Positions 52,805 to 63,432 of a stretch of DNA of 64,000 nucleotides are shown here, one piece after another. The first letter of the stretch is position 1; every line of letters begins with the position of its first letter. Both the position numbers and the translations under genes were made by a program. The notes beneath the pieces were generated by a model, which worked only from the letters and a program-made list of their open reading frames with translations, did not search any database and was not told the origin of the DNA. The DNA comes from Nitzschia sp. pyKryTriq1 (taxonomy: Eukaryota > Bacillariophyta > Bacillariophyceae > Bacillariales > Bacillariaceae). The stretch covers positions 2,542,001 through 2,606,000 of the forward strand of contig OY101117.1 in the NCBI GenBank assembly GCA_956465555.1. Reading direction: 5' to 3'.

Positions 52805-54466
52805 ATGAGCGACAATAGCGACGAGCACAACCGAAAGGAGAAGCATGCTGATGTTCTTCGGACCAATACTACTCCTTCTGAGATCGAAGACGACGGCCCT
52901 TCCGAGACCGAGGGCGACGATCCTGTGACAAACATCTCGGAGCACATAACCCTGGAAAATGAAGCAAAAGACGAGGGGAATGACGATGAAGATACCAAGC
53001 CTCCAGCTTTAAATATTCTTTTCGAGCCACCTGAATCATCTCCTTCCATCCGAAGAAATAATCCTCAAATGTCTAGTGATGCTGCAGTGTCCTCCCACGA
53101 CTTTCCCTATTCGATTCATGCATCCATGAGTGGCACCGCCTCCGACCACTCTCCCCACACAAGCCGCCCCTTCATCCCCGAATTCCGCTTCCACGATGAC
53201 GACCACAACTTTACTGAAGCATTTGATTTGTCCACTCAGACTGGAGGACATACTGAAGGTCAAACTGGAAATGCAGCGAGTCATTCACCACCAGAGGGCG
53301 TTGACTTTCAGCAGATCGCGTACCTCGGGTCTTCTTCCACTGATCTCGGAGCAGACGTAGAGGCTGTTAGGGACAATGTGGCCCGCATGCCATTGGAGTA
53401 TCACTATTCTTCGTTCTTTCAGGGGACACAACAATTCTGGTATGACTTTTCATACCCTCCACCGCCGCCCAATCACCCACAGAGCAATCATCCGGGACAA
53501 TATCTCCCTGCGCCAACCCACACACCTATTCAGCCTTCACGGTATCCAGCGATGGTCACAGCAGTAGCGGCCTTGCCACCCGAAGGTAACGAAGACGACG
53601 ATTCCAGTTCGGATAAAAAGCCGGCGTCTCCCGACAAGGCAAAGGCGAACAGTAAATCCAAAGCCCAAAATGCAAAGGCCGTGCCAAAGAAAAAGTCCAA
53701 GCTCAAGAAGCGACGAACGCGTGCCAGTCGAAACTCAAATGGAAGTAGCAGCAGCTCTAGTTCCGGGGGAGCCAACTCCGACGCGTACATCCATATTTGT
53801 CCTAGTCTCGAGGAACTACAAGAGGTCAGAACGGAACGCGCCCGAATCGCCCTGGAAAGTTGGTACCAGCGACTCCGAGATCTATGGAGATTCAGGGCAA
53901 TACACGGCCACAGTAAGTAGAGAGTATGCGTCTCGTCCTTCGTTCCTCGTTGCCTGGAAGCTAATAATCACCAATCCTCCACTTTCACAGCTCGAGTACC
54001 TCAAAAGTATACCGAGAATCGAGAGTTGGGTGTCTGGGTCAATAAGCAGCGGATGGAAAAGAAGACCTACGACGAAGGCAACAAGAAAAGTAGCATGACC
54101 CAGGCCAAAATTGACAGGCTGGAACAGGCTGGATTCGTTTGGGCAAAGCCCAAGGGAGTCGACGCCTGGGAGCAGAAGTTTGAGGAGCTCCAGGACTACA
54201 TCACAGAACACGGGGATCCACATGTACCAACCAAATACCCCGACAATCGTGCGCTCGGGAGATGGGTTAGCACCCAGAGAAATATGTACAAGAAGTACCA
54301 TTCTGGCGGAAGGTTCAATAATTTGTCAACAGAGGAGATTGAGCGCAGAATCGCACTCCTGCAAAGCTTGAGATTCAGCTGGAACATGTCCCCATCATCC
54401 GGTTCGGACAGTGCGAACAACGACGATTCGCAAGAAGATGATGGCGATGAATATGGTACCGACTGA
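52805..54466 (+). CDS. Protein with tandem helicase-associated (HA) domains, no helicase part
   Basis: Exon 1 is 52805-53912 and exon 2 is 53991-54466 (intron 78 nt), giving 527 aa. Residues 1-320 are disordered: an acidic Ser/Thr/Glu N-terminus, a Pro/His/Tyr-rich stretch (PPPPPNHPQSNHPGQYLPAP) and a Lys-rich basic segment with KKKSKLKKRRTRASR, a likely nuclear localisation signal. Two HA-type repeats follow. The first spans the intron: ALESWYQRLRDLWRFRAIHG, then GH|TRVPQKYTENRELGVWVNKQR and DRLEQAGFVWAK. The second is AWEQKFEELQDYITEHGDPH, VPTKYPDNRALGRWVSTQR and RIALLQSLRFSW. HA domains are found alone and in helicase proteins of algae and bacteria and are thought to bind nucleic acid. Confidence 0.84.
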
Positions 54467-55455
54467 TGAGATGAATGTTTTTGTGTCGCTTTGTGAGATT
54501 GAAGAATCAACCGCCCTTTCCTCGAGTTTGATATCTACGTACTTGGCTCGAAAGTAGCAATAAATATATGTTCTAGAAGTGCCCCATGTACTGGCACGCA
54601 ATAATCGTCTGAGTGGCTGGCTCCTCAAGCTGTGTTCGTTCGTGCCGGACAGGGTCGACTAGCAGATACTGAAGCTAGAGGCTTTACGTCATTCTTCAAA
54701 GCGAAAGTCGTCGCAGTCACCGTCTTCACACGGTTAGTAGTAAATACTACCGATATCTGGTTGGAGGTGCAGCTGCGATCCGTCGCGTGAGTGTGGTTTG
54801 CCCCATCGCTCTGCGCTCTGCTGTCACTTTCGTTGATCACAATCCAGCTTCGTTCTTGAAACTTGGCGCCTGCCACCGGTGTCTTTTCTTAACGAGACGA
54901 GAAAATTTTCTGATAACGTGATCTAAAGTGACGAAGAGCAGGTTTCAAAGAGTAACAAGAAGTATTAACAACTCCAAGAGGCGGAGGAGGAGAGAGGAGG
55001 AGGAGTCGTCGCCCGAAGTTTTCAAAACAACATTGGCGACGCGCTTTTCTGTGGCAGCTTTTTGCGGTGGCTTATTTCTTTGACAAATTCGAAAATGGAC
55101 TTCTTGGACCTGAAACAAAGACCCATCCGACCACAGAATTCATGAGCATTGACTGGGTTCCCAATATGTGGTTGTAGAGAATGAATCTCCTCTCTAGTAG
55201 AGAGGGGTAGTAGCAGCGGGGGGACAACATCATAATTCAGTCTCAAACATTGAGAATTTGCAATTGTTGCTAGCTAGAGGTGAATGTAGGTTTGATCTTT
55301 GAAGTACTCGTGATCCGCTTCCCGAAGACAGTATTAGGTAGATATGGGCAGAAAGTACGAGAGTCACTACTGCTCTTGCGAAAATGAACATCAAGTATTG
55401 ACGGCAACGCCCATGCTTGTCTTGCGCCAAAGAATCAATGCTATATGTCACTCTT
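54467..55455. other. Intergenic region between converging genes
   Basis: Nearly 1 kb between two converging 3' ends. Frames of about 75-105 codons exist on the minus strand but have no family-like features. A GAGGCGGAGGAGGAGAGAGG purine tract lies near 54976-55005 and CTCTAGTAGAGAGG near 55193. I see no gene. Confidence 0.5.
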
Positions 55456-56258
55456 TCACGCGTAAACTCCGAGTCTTTTCTCCATGACTTCCGTAACAGA
55501 CGTTCTGTACGGCTTGGTGACGCAACAACACGAGTGGATTTCATTCTCGTAGTTGTCTTTGGTCATGATCCCCTCCACTTGCTCTTGATATAGCATTATA
55601 TTAGGATATACCCAAATACCCGCCACGAGAATGCCAAGACCACCCCATCCAAATAGCACAAGAGTCGCAATACCCTGAATCAAATACCACATGGCACAAT
55701 AAAATACCAGGATGGGGCGAAAAGACACCGCTCCCACAATTCCAAATATCGCAAACAGTATACATATCCCCAGAAACGTATACAGTACCCAAGCCAACTC
55801 GTCGACTAAATAATGAACATCCGACGGAAGGTTATCATCATCCAAATCATAATAAACCGCGCCTTGTGCCATGTCCAACCACTCGTCAACTGGGACCATG
55901 TCTGCCGAAGCCAAATACACTCCTGCAATGCCAAGGCAACAAAAGACCACGGATATTGAATTCATCATAATGGTAGCTCGCCGTGTCTGTAATCGATAAT
56001 GACAAGAAGACGAAAGGAATCAGTGGACACAGGCAGTCAACAGTCTACCGGTACGTCGTCAGGACCACATCAGCTTTTTTTGCTTCTTCACATTGCACGC
56101 CCTTCACCACCACCACTTACATCGCAGCAACAATAGCAACAAATATGACCCTGCTTGCCATAGGATGAAAGGACGTTCCGAATTTCCATAGCTTCATCTT
56201 GAAAATGAAAATCCGATGCGATACTGATTTCTGACGACGCCCGGCTCTTCTTGCCCAT
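55456..56258 (-). CDS. Small multi-pass membrane protein with Cys-rich ends, intron-bearing paralogue
   Basis: Exon 1 is 56258-56121 and exon 2 is 55986-55456 (134-nt intron, phase 0), giving 222 aa. Exon 1 ends HICCYCCCD and exon 2 begins TRRATIMMNSISVVF, matching CCGCCCDTRRATIIVNAINVTF in the gene at 43570. Helices follow at SVVFCCLGIAGVYLASAD, WVLYTFLGICILFAIFGIVG, PILVFYCAMWYLIQGIATLV and WGGLGILVAGIWVYPNIMLY. The tail is LYQEQVEGIMTKDNYENEIHSCCCV, then 20 further residues (TKPYRTSVTEVMEKRLGVYA) absent from the other copy. The intron contains a CTACCGGTACG word. Function is unknown. Confidence 0.78.
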
Positions 56259-57154
56259 GATGACGAATGGACAATAGACGCGAACAAAGTATAAACAAAG
56301 GAATGAAGGAACACTGAACTATTCGTATAGTCCAACGAAACCCCGCCTATCAAAACCACAAGGGATATCGTCCCGACCAAGAGTCTTTCTGCCAGATTGA
56401 TTGATCGACAATGAAGATGAAGAGAGCGACACCGAGAAGGGAAAGAAGTCTCTATGGTCGGAATTCGGAACGAGGATTGGATGGTGTCTTGTTTGTTTTT
56501 GTTGAGGGAAATCGGCAAAGTCGCGCGGCAGTTGGAAGTCATTCGCCATCCAATCATGGCATGGCACGCTCGGAATGGGCGATTGTATCCATAAATTCCC
56601 CTGCCAGTAGGGCATAAATGAAACGCCGGCCGGCCATCGATGGCGGCGCGCGCCAAGATTTTTCCTTCCGCCGAGCGAGCAGGAGTCCTCAGTCCAGTTG
56701 ATCGACTTTCTGCGATCGGCCCGATCGCACGATCGGCAGTCAGCGGCCTGTTCATCAACCGTCAGTCGGTTCAATGTTCAAAGTTCAATCTCTCGAGTTT
56801 TGACTATTATGAATGCGAGTATTACACGATGAGAGCAAATACCTGTACCGTAGAATAGTAGTTTGACGATGATGGCGGATGGCGGATGGCGGGAGTGGCG
56901 AGAGCACGCGTTGCTGGTTTTGCCAGTCTACACGAGTATCAAGTATATCGTTGGAAGAGTATCTGGTACTGCAGTCCATTCGTAGTCTACACCAGTACAA
57001 GGAGGCAAGACGGCTACTACCGGTACTTCATTGAAAGGATGGAAACAACACTGATACATTAGTCGAGAGAACTGACTACAGCACGCATCAATCGAGCCAC
57101 CTCTCCAGTTTCGCTATCCACCTATTTTATTTCTACCCAAACTTCCCATCCATC
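56259..57154. other. Divergent intergenic region
   Basis: About 900 bp between divergent starts at 56258 and 57155. It has GC-rich palindromic patches (GCCGGCCGGCC at about 56628-56638; CGATCGG words at 56715-56740) and CTACCGGTACTTC at about 57016. A long minus-strand frame (56117-56758) overlaps exon 1 of the membrane protein in another frame and is not credited. Confidence 0.5.
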
Positions 57155-59692
57155 ATGTCCAACTCTTCCTCTCGTGCCGTCTACATTCCTCCTTCCAAGC
57201 GAAAGAAACAGCAGCAGCAGCAAGGGCGATTTCATGGAGCTTTTACGGGTGGATTTTCAGCAGGATATTTCAACACGGTCGACACCAAGGAAGGATGGAA
57301 ACCTTCGACGCAGAAACTACAAGGCCGCGAGCAGCAACGGCTGGAAGATTTTATGGATGACCAAGATCATCATGAATGGGGTGGACCGACAACTGTACGG
57401 CAAGACTACAGTAGTGCCAACACTAAGAAAGCACCAAAAGAATCATCATCCTCAGGGGAAGCAGCAGCTCCTCTGGAGTCGTTACTAAAAGTAGTCTCTC
57501 GACCTCTCACAGTCGGTCCTCGACTGTTACGTCGATTGGGTTGGAGAGAAGGAGCAGGGTCAGCCTTTGTACCAACAGAGGCTACGGCTGCAGACGACCA
57601 GAATAACAACGAAACAGAGAGCCTTTCTCAGATTCACTTGTCCAAGAAACGCTTGCGGCAGATTCAATTGCAGTCCTCACGAATTCATCTTCCGCCGCCC
57701 AAACTGGATCACTGTGGACTAGGCTTTGAAGCTCTGGAAAAGGCCCCCGAGTTTCAAAGATATCGACAACAACGACAAGAAATGGCACGATTACGAGCCC
57801 GGGGGCAATCCAATGTCTATCGAGTCTCCAATGTCGTCAAAACTGGTAGTACGGATGAAGACCAAGGAGAGAAAAGTCGTGGTGATGGTGCTGCTAGAGG
57901 AGGCGACTATGTGAGTTATGAAACGCCCGAAGATTTTGTGGGAACTCGATCGGTTGGTGGATTTGCTCTTCGAGATGACGAGGATGATGCCTACGATCCA
58001 CTGGCCCTGGCGGGAGGGGATCGGAATACCGGGAACAACAAACCATCGGTCCACTCCAATCGGCTATTATCGGAAGAGTACAATACCGAAATAGTCGAAC
58101 TGGACGAGGACAGTGATATCGAACAAGACCACTATGATCCCGGTGTTGGAGCCCAACATTCCACCAAAGCGACTACTATTACTACTACTACTAAAACAAA
58201 CCAAGCGACGAAACAAATGAGTGCTGTACTGGGTGGAGCCCTAGCATCTTGGGCGACTGGTGGGGGGGGAAAGGATACGACTGGCAAAAATAAGGATGAT
58301 CCTGGCCCTACATCTTCTTCTTCGGCTGCATTGACATCGACGGGGCGGCCTCCCGTGGCGGGGTTTCGGTTGGGTGGATCCATGGATTCTCACAAGAAAC
58401 GATACCCAGGGCCTGATTTGCCTCGTGACTACCATTCGGTAAAGCGTCACATCTTTCGTCCCCACGAGCGACCTGCGATTTTTCAAACTATTGGGCGGGC
58501 GCTACAGCTCGAGGGAGAAGATCAGGCCAAACAGCAACGGTACAATGAGCGACAGCAGCAGCAGCATCGACAAGCACAACAAGTCTCATCCCAGAACAAG
58601 CCATCAGGAGTATTGGCAGGAAATCAATTTGCAACACTGGCGGTGGCCATGAAAAATCGATTCACTTCGGCAAGTAGTACGACGACGGCAGCCGATGGTA
58701 CCGAGACGAGAGTCGGCTTGTATCAACCAACCCCGGTCCAAGCCAGGGAAAAGGACGAGCAGGAATCATCTTCTGCTACAGCTCCGACCGTAACAACTAT
58801 CAGTGAAAAGAAAGCTGCATCCAAACCCATAGTGGTTCGTCGGACCACGCATTCGTTCGCCCCATTGCAATTGTTGTGCAAACGATTTGGAGTTCCAGTA
58901 CCGAGACATTCTTCAATTGCTGCCGCAGGGGGCGATCGAAGAATGACGGAAGCATCGTATTTTGAAGAGGAGGTATTGTCTTCGGCCCGAGAAGGGGCTG
59001 CCAAACAGGCACCACCGCCAGTCAATCGTGAAGTAAGCGCGAGCGTCAAGCCAGCGGATGTGGAAGAGAAGGAAACGACTCTTCCGGCAGAAGATCCCCG
59101 ACCATCGAGAGACAAGCTCAAATCCATTTTTGAACCAGAATCCGAGGATGGGGCGTCATCTTCTTCGTCGGACGATACCGATCTTGACTCACTAGACGGC
59201 AAGGTTGGCGATGAGTCGTCGCTTACTGCACCAAAGCCAAAGAAAGTTGCCGCTTCCGCTGATGATCATACGTCCGAGGACATGCTTGTTTTATACGAAA
59301 GCACCAACAAAGATACTAGCGCTGGCCAGGACAACAAGTTGGTTGAGTATGCTCAAGGACGAGAATTGCAAGGCTTCGGTGTTTCAAAAAGAGAGTCACT
59401 GAATGGCGTGGACGAAAGCAGCAACAGTAGTTCCGAAGAAGAATCGTCGTCATCCCGTCGTAAAGACCGAAAACGAAAGCGTAGCCATAAGAAACACAAA
59501 AGCAAGAGCAAGAAACGAACAAAACGATCCAGGCGCTCGGAAGATGACGACGACTCATCTTCAAGCGGGACCGAGGACAGAAGGGAGCGCAAACGGGAGA
59601 GTAAGGAAAAGCGACGACGCAAGCACAGTACGACTAAGAAGCGGCGGAACAAGAAAAAGCATTCGAGTAGTAGCTCGCAAAGCAAATACTGA
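57155..59692 (+). CDS. GPATCH1/TOUGH-like G-patch protein (splicing factor)
   Basis: This single-exon protein is 845 aa. It opens with AVYIPPSKRKKQQQQQ and the hallmark N-terminal block GRFHGAFTGGFSAGYFNTVDTKEGWKPS (about residues 22-52), as in GPATCH1. A G-patch-like helix follows at about 123-145 (VGPRLLRRLGWREGAGSAF), and KLDHCGLGFEALEKAPEF. Other conserved blocks are GFALRDDEDDAYDP, GSMDSHKKRYPGPDLPRDYH and SFAPLQLLCKRFGVPVP. The C-terminus is Ser/Asp-rich and ends in basic RS- and K-rich sequence (KRKRSHKKHKSKSKKRTKRS), a nuclear signature. Homologues associate with late spliceosomes or RNA-silencing machinery. Length and order fit the family well. Confidence 0.88.
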   Translation: MSNSSSRAVYIPPSKRKKQQQQQGRFHGAFTGGFSAGYFNTVDTKEGWKPSTQKLQGREQQRLEDFMDDQDHHEWGGPTTVRQDYSSANTKKAPKESSSSGEAAAPLESLLKVVSRPLTVGPRLLRRLGWREGAGSAFVPTEATAADDQNNNETESLSQIHLSKKRLRQIQLQSSRIHLPPPKLDHCGLGFEALEKAPEFQRYRQQRQEMARLRARGQSNVYRVSNVVKTGSTDEDQGEKSRGDGAARGGDYVSYETPEDFVGTRSVGGFALRDDEDDAYDPLALAGGDRNTGNNKPSVHSNRLLSEEYNTEIVELDEDSDIEQDHYDPGVGAQHSTKATTITTTTKTNQATKQMSAVLGGALASWATGGGGKDTTGKNKDDPGPTSSSSAALTSTGRPPVAGFRLGGSMDSHKKRYPGPDLPRDYHSVKRHIFRPHERPAIFQTIGRALQLEGEDQAKQQRYNERQQQQHRQAQQVSSQNKPSGVLAGNQFATLAVAMKNRFTSASSTTTAADGTETRVGLYQPTPVQAREKDEQESSSATAPTVTTISEKKAASKPIVVRRTTHSFAPLQLLCKRFGVPVPRHSSIAAAGGDRRMTEASYFEEEVLSSAREGAAKQAPPPVNREVSASVKPADVEEKETTLPAEDPRPSRDKLKSIFEPESEDGASSSSSDDTDLDSLDGKVGDESSLTAPKPKKVAASADDHTSEDMLVLYESTNKDTSAGQDNKLVEYAQGRELQGFGVSKRESLNGVDESSNSSSEEESSSSRRKDRKRKRSHKKHKSKSKKRTKRSRRSEDDDDSSSSGTEDRRERKRESKEKRRRKHSTTKKRRNKKKHSSSSSQSKY

Positions 59693-60312
59693 TTGTACTA
59701 CGAAACTCGTAGAAGCTGTGTAATGACTCTGTCCTAGATCGAAGTTGGATCTGCTGTCTAATTATGTTGTACGAATCTGTACTACCGGAGTATCAATTTC
59801 AGTAGACACTCTCCTAAAAAAAGAAGAGGCAAGAGTCCGAGCAGTCGTCTCACAATCGACTAAGAGGAATAATATAAAAAAGAGCACATGCGCCGACTAC
59901 TGATATTTGTCTGCGTCACTACGTACGTGTTATTTTAGCACTCGCAACTGATGACTTCAAAAGGAGAACCACGCACCCAATCGACAAGTTGAAGCTTCGA
60001 AGCTTTTGATTGGTCCGGCCGTCGTCCAACTGCCATCCACCAATCAGATCGCCCAAAACCGAGTCACAAAAATAACACATCGCTGGACCGCGCACTTTCT
60101 TTATAAATAATTTCTCCGACTACATACACGTACAGTACTCGTACGAGTAAAACGCACCAGATGCCACCGAGCGATCCCGCCACAAAGCAGAGAAACTAAA
60201 CCATTTGGACTCAACATATGCCGAAGACACGACGACAACACGACAAAACGACACCCGACCACAAATTTTCTATTCCATCCACAAGATACGTTATAATACA
60301 CCATAATACACC
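59693..60312. other. Intergenic region with a promoter-like AT stretch
   Basis: About 620 bp between two plus-strand genes. A palindrome AAGCTTCGAAGCTT lies at 59992-60005 and a TTTATAAATAAT stretch at about 60100-60112, some 200 bp upstream of the next ATG. A doubled ATAATACACCAT precedes that ATG. No gene is seen. Confidence 0.45.
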
Positions 60313-61611
60313 ATGATGAAGAACGTTTTTATGCTATATGCTACGACATGTAGTATCTTGCTTATTTCCAAGAATGTGGAAGTGGAAGCTTTTACAACCA
60401 GACTGAATACGGGGAGGATGTCATCACAGTATCATCCAAAGTCTGCTAGAATGGAGCAACGTATTCTCCTACAAACGTCGTCCGCAACGGAGGAAAATGT
60501 GCTGGAAATGAATTCTACCGATACTTTTTTCACTCCCAATATGTCCTCCGAAGAAGATCAACTGAAATCTTTAAATGTGATGCAAGATGCACCAATGTTC
60601 TCACCGGCAACAGCCACAACAACGCGTGGCGGGGAGAATGGGTGGTTGGAGCCTCTGGCGTGGCGGGGGGTCATTTTACTTCTGTGTGCGCTTTGGGCCA
60701 GTAATTTCGCTGCAGCTAAATTGGTCATGGGAGAACCCGGTGTGGATTCCGGTCTATATGCATTGGCTCGATTTGGTGTGGCGGCAACCGCGTTGGCGCC
60801 AGGTGCCATTAATGCCGCCAAACGAGCCAATGTTATGGACTTGGAAACATTCAAGGCATCATTGATCTGTGGTTCTTGGGTAGCGTTCGGATACTTGGGA
60901 CAAACGCTTGGTCTGTTAACGACGACTGCCTCCAAATCGTGCGTTATTTGCAGTATGCATTGCGTTTTTGTGGCCGTGATTGCGGAGCTGTGGCGAGTCC
61001 AACGCAGCCAAGCCGAAACGAAATTTGATCTTAAGCGGCTTCTCCCAGCCGCCCTTGCAGTTTTGGGAGTCGCCATTGTGGAATTGAAGGGAGCTGGTGG
61101 AGCTCCTACTATTGGTGACGCGCTTAGTTTTGCCCAACCCATTGGGTTCGGTATGGGATACCTTCAATTGGAAGAGCTGATGAGTAAAAAGCCAGAAGCA
61201 GCTCTCCCAGTCAGCGCATTGAAGTTGACGGTGGTTGCGTTTGCTTCCCTGGCAATGTTCGAATTGAGCCCGTTGGTTCATGGAGCTTCAGACTTTACCC
61301 TTCGAATTCCCGACTTTGGTCCCATCCTGGCGTCGCCACTGGCCTTGGGAGGTATTCTTTACACAGGTTTGGTGACAACCGCTTTTGCACTATGGGTCGA
61401 ATCCATTGCTTTCGCCAAGGTTCCTGCCACCGATGCCTCCATTATCTTGACGACTGAGCCCCTGATCGCCGCAGGCTTTGGTGCCATGGCCTTGGGGGAA
61501 ACCTTTGGTTCCTCGGACTATGCTGGGGCAGCCTTGATCATTGGTGCATGTGCCTTGGCGGTATTGCTGGACGCTCCGAAACATGAAATCACCAACGGTG
61601 GACAAGGTTAG
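60313..61611 (+). CDS. EamA/DMT superfamily transporter with plastid-type presequence
   Basis: This 432-aa single-exon protein starts with a hydrophobic segment (MLYATTCSILLISKNVEV) followed by EAFTTRLNTG, a diatom plastid-like motif, then a hydrophilic linker to about residue 112. Ten hydrophobic helices follow in two EamA halves: GVILLLCALWASNFAAAKLVM through PAALAVLGVAIVELKG, and GDALSFAQPIGFGMGYLQLEE through ASIILTTEPLIAAGFGAMALGE. The TTEPLIAA and WASNFAAAK blocks are typical of EamA. Relatives export or exchange small metabolites; plastid envelope members carry amino acids or phosphorylated compounds. Substrate cannot be assigned. Confidence 0.84.
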   Translation: MMKNVFMLYATTCSILLISKNVEVEAFTTRLNTGRMSSQYHPKSARMEQRILLQTSSATEENVLEMNSTDTFFTPNMSSEEDQLKSLNVMQDAPMFSPATATTTRGGENGWLEPLAWRGVILLLCALWASNFAAAKLVMGEPGVDSGLYALARFGVAATALAPGAINAAKRANVMDLETFKASLICGSWVAFGYLGQTLGLLTTTASKSCVICSMHCVFVAVIAELWRVQRSQAETKFDLKRLLPAALAVLGVAIVELKGAGGAPTIGDALSFAQPIGFGMGYLQLEELMSKKPEAALPVSALKLTVVAFASLAMFELSPLVHGASDFTLRIPDFGPILASPLALGGILYTGLVTTAFALWVESIAFAKVPATDASIILTTEPLIAAGFGAMALGETFGSSDYAGAALIIGACALAVLLDAPKHEITNGGQG

Positions 61612-62184
61612 TAAAATAATGGTTGTCCCTCCGAGCTGGGTGGAATGGAATATCATTATTGGACTTCTGCCTGTACTTTGTACACGATTTTGGCCGCTTC
61701 GGCAAATACCCCTTACAATATCCAACATTATTTTGCATGACACATCTACACCCCACACACCCCACACAAACACACACGACATAGAACCACATCGCATACT
61801 TACACCCCATAGTTGACTTTCCAACTGCTACAATGCTACTAAAAGCTCTGGCTAAACGAGGCATTATTGAAACTGTATCTTTTAGAATCGTACTACATCT
61901 GCTCATCCGTATGAAGTGAAGACGGAGCCCTAAATCTTGGATAATTATTTGATGCACGCGGATTGCTCCAGAACACACGCGCTTCCAAGCCCCTTGTCCG
62001 GCACTGTCATCTCATGGACCTCACCGGCGACATCCACGGCTGCTGGCACCATGCCCTAGAATCCCTCTGAGTCCCTCTCTTAGCATATTATCGAAATTAG
62101 ACGGAGGACTTGTGACTTGTGAAAAGCTTTCCCAACTTCAACTGTAGGTTCGCTTTCAAAATCCAACAACTAATCTAGCATTCA
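61612..62184. other. Intergenic region between converging genes
   Basis: About 570 bp between the EamA and glutaminyl cyclase 3' ends. It includes a CACACCCCACACAAACACACAC tract at about 61752-61776. Antisense frames of about 130-145 codons overlap the end of the EamA gene and are not credited. Confidence 0.5.
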
Positions 62185-63177
62185 TCAATCCACCAATCGA
62201 ATCAAGTACATGGACGACCATAGTTTTCCAGTGACCCATATTTCGTTAGGAGTGTCTGTAATGGCGATTCCATTCAAAACATTCGCTTCAGAAGGTCGAA
62301 AGAGCGACGAAAGATCGTATTGGTTGAGTACAGCGCCAGTGACAGGATCGATTCGGACAATATAATCTTCTTGCCAAACATTGGCCAGTACCGTCTGTGA
62401 ATGAATGTCCCACTCCAGCTCATTCAGATCTCGGAGTGGCGTCGGATCCCGTAGAGACGTGTCATCCACGCTGTTGCTGTTGTTGTTTCGAACGGAAACA
62501 GCAACCTTGCTCACAAGTTCATACGTCGACGCATCCCAAGTGTGCAAAAATTGTGTCCCATCAGTGACTAGGAATATATCGCTGTCCTCAATATAGCAAA
62601 TTCCCCATCCTTGACCATTCGTATAGCCGTAGGAAATGACGTCCAGGATCCCAAAATCTGTGGCATTGTAGACAAAGGCAGTTTGCTCTCGCCAGGTGAT
62701 TTGTATCAATTTTCCATCGAAATAAGTAAGACCCTCACCAAAGTATTGGCCAGGGAGATCGGTCTGCTGGAGGACCACCCCTGTTCTCAAATCCACTCGT
62801 CGTACACTGCTTTTGCCGTAGAGTCCCGTCGACTCGAAATACTCCAAAGGATTTTCGGGTACTAGTTCGAGGCCCTGTGTGAACGCATCGGGATCATGCG
62901 GTACTGAATCCAGCAATTCGAAGGATCCAAAGGAAACCACTGGAGTAGACGATGATGATGGCGGCGCTGGTGGTGACGACGGCGACGACGATGATAAAGC
63001 ATCGCCCTGGCTCGCTGTTGCTCCTTCACTGTCGCTCTCCTCGCGAGGGAGCACAATTCCGAGAACGACACCGACAATCGTGCAAACCAGACCTAGCAGG
63101 AGGAGGATTCCCACCATACGATAGAGCCACCGCTTTCGTCCCACACCCGGTGCATTCTCATCATCGGCAGTAGTCAT
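62185..63177 (-). CDS. Plant-type glutaminyl-peptide cyclotransferase, membrane-anchored
   Basis: This 330-aa single-exon protein has a short basic cytosolic N-terminus and one signal-anchor helix (VGILLLLGLVCTIVGVVLGIV, about residues 22-42), then a Ser/Pro linker. The rest is a five-bladed propeller of the glutamine cyclotransferase family: DPDAFTQGLEL, ESTGLYGKSSVRRVDL, GQYFGEGLTYFDGKLIQITWRE, GWGICY, DGTQFLHTWD, LRDLNELEWD and NVLNGIA. The enzyme converts N-terminal Gln to pyroglutamate on secreted peptides. It is related to papaya and bacterial enzymes, not the animal zinc enzyme. The anchor suggests a Golgi or ER lumen location. Confidence 0.9.
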   Translation of the reverse strand: MTTADDENAPGVGRKRWLYRMVGILLLLGLVCTIVGVVLGIVLPREESDSEGATASQGDALSSSSPSSPPAPPSSSSTPVVSFGSFELLDSVPHDPDAFTQGLELVPENPLEYFESTGLYGKSSVRRVDLRTGVVLQQTDLPGQYFGEGLTYFDGKLIQITWREQTAFVYNATDFGILDVISYGYTNGQGWGICYIEDSDIFLVTDGTQFLHTWDASTYELVSKVAVSVRNNNSNSVDDTSLRDPTPLRDLNELEWDIHSQTVLANVWQEDYIVRIDPVTGAVLNQYDLSSLFRPSEANVLNGIAITDTPNEIWVTGKLWSSMYLIRLVD

Positions 63178-63432
63178 CCTTCAAACCAAAGGAAAGGACC
63201 ATTTGAACGAAGCGTGACATAATAGTATAATGATTCACCACATCATCATATCATCTCTCCCCGTTGTCGATCATCGATCGTGCATTTTTTTCCTTTGTCG
63301 AGTGCGATTATCATGCTAGTCGATCGCTCGTCCCAGTTGCGAGCTTGAGGGGACGGTCAGACGGAGATTGAATTGTCGCCCGGAGGATCGGACGCCAGCC
63401 AGTCATCGCAGATGGCTAACGGCCGATCCGCC

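Noticed and set aside
56117-56758. Minus-strand frame of 213 codons
   Set aside because: It overlaps exon 1 of the Cys-tailed membrane protein in another frame, whereas the exon model is supported by paralogy with the gene at 43570.
61390-61978. Antisense frames at the end of the EamA gene
   Set aside because: They overlap conserved transporter codons and have no family-like composition.
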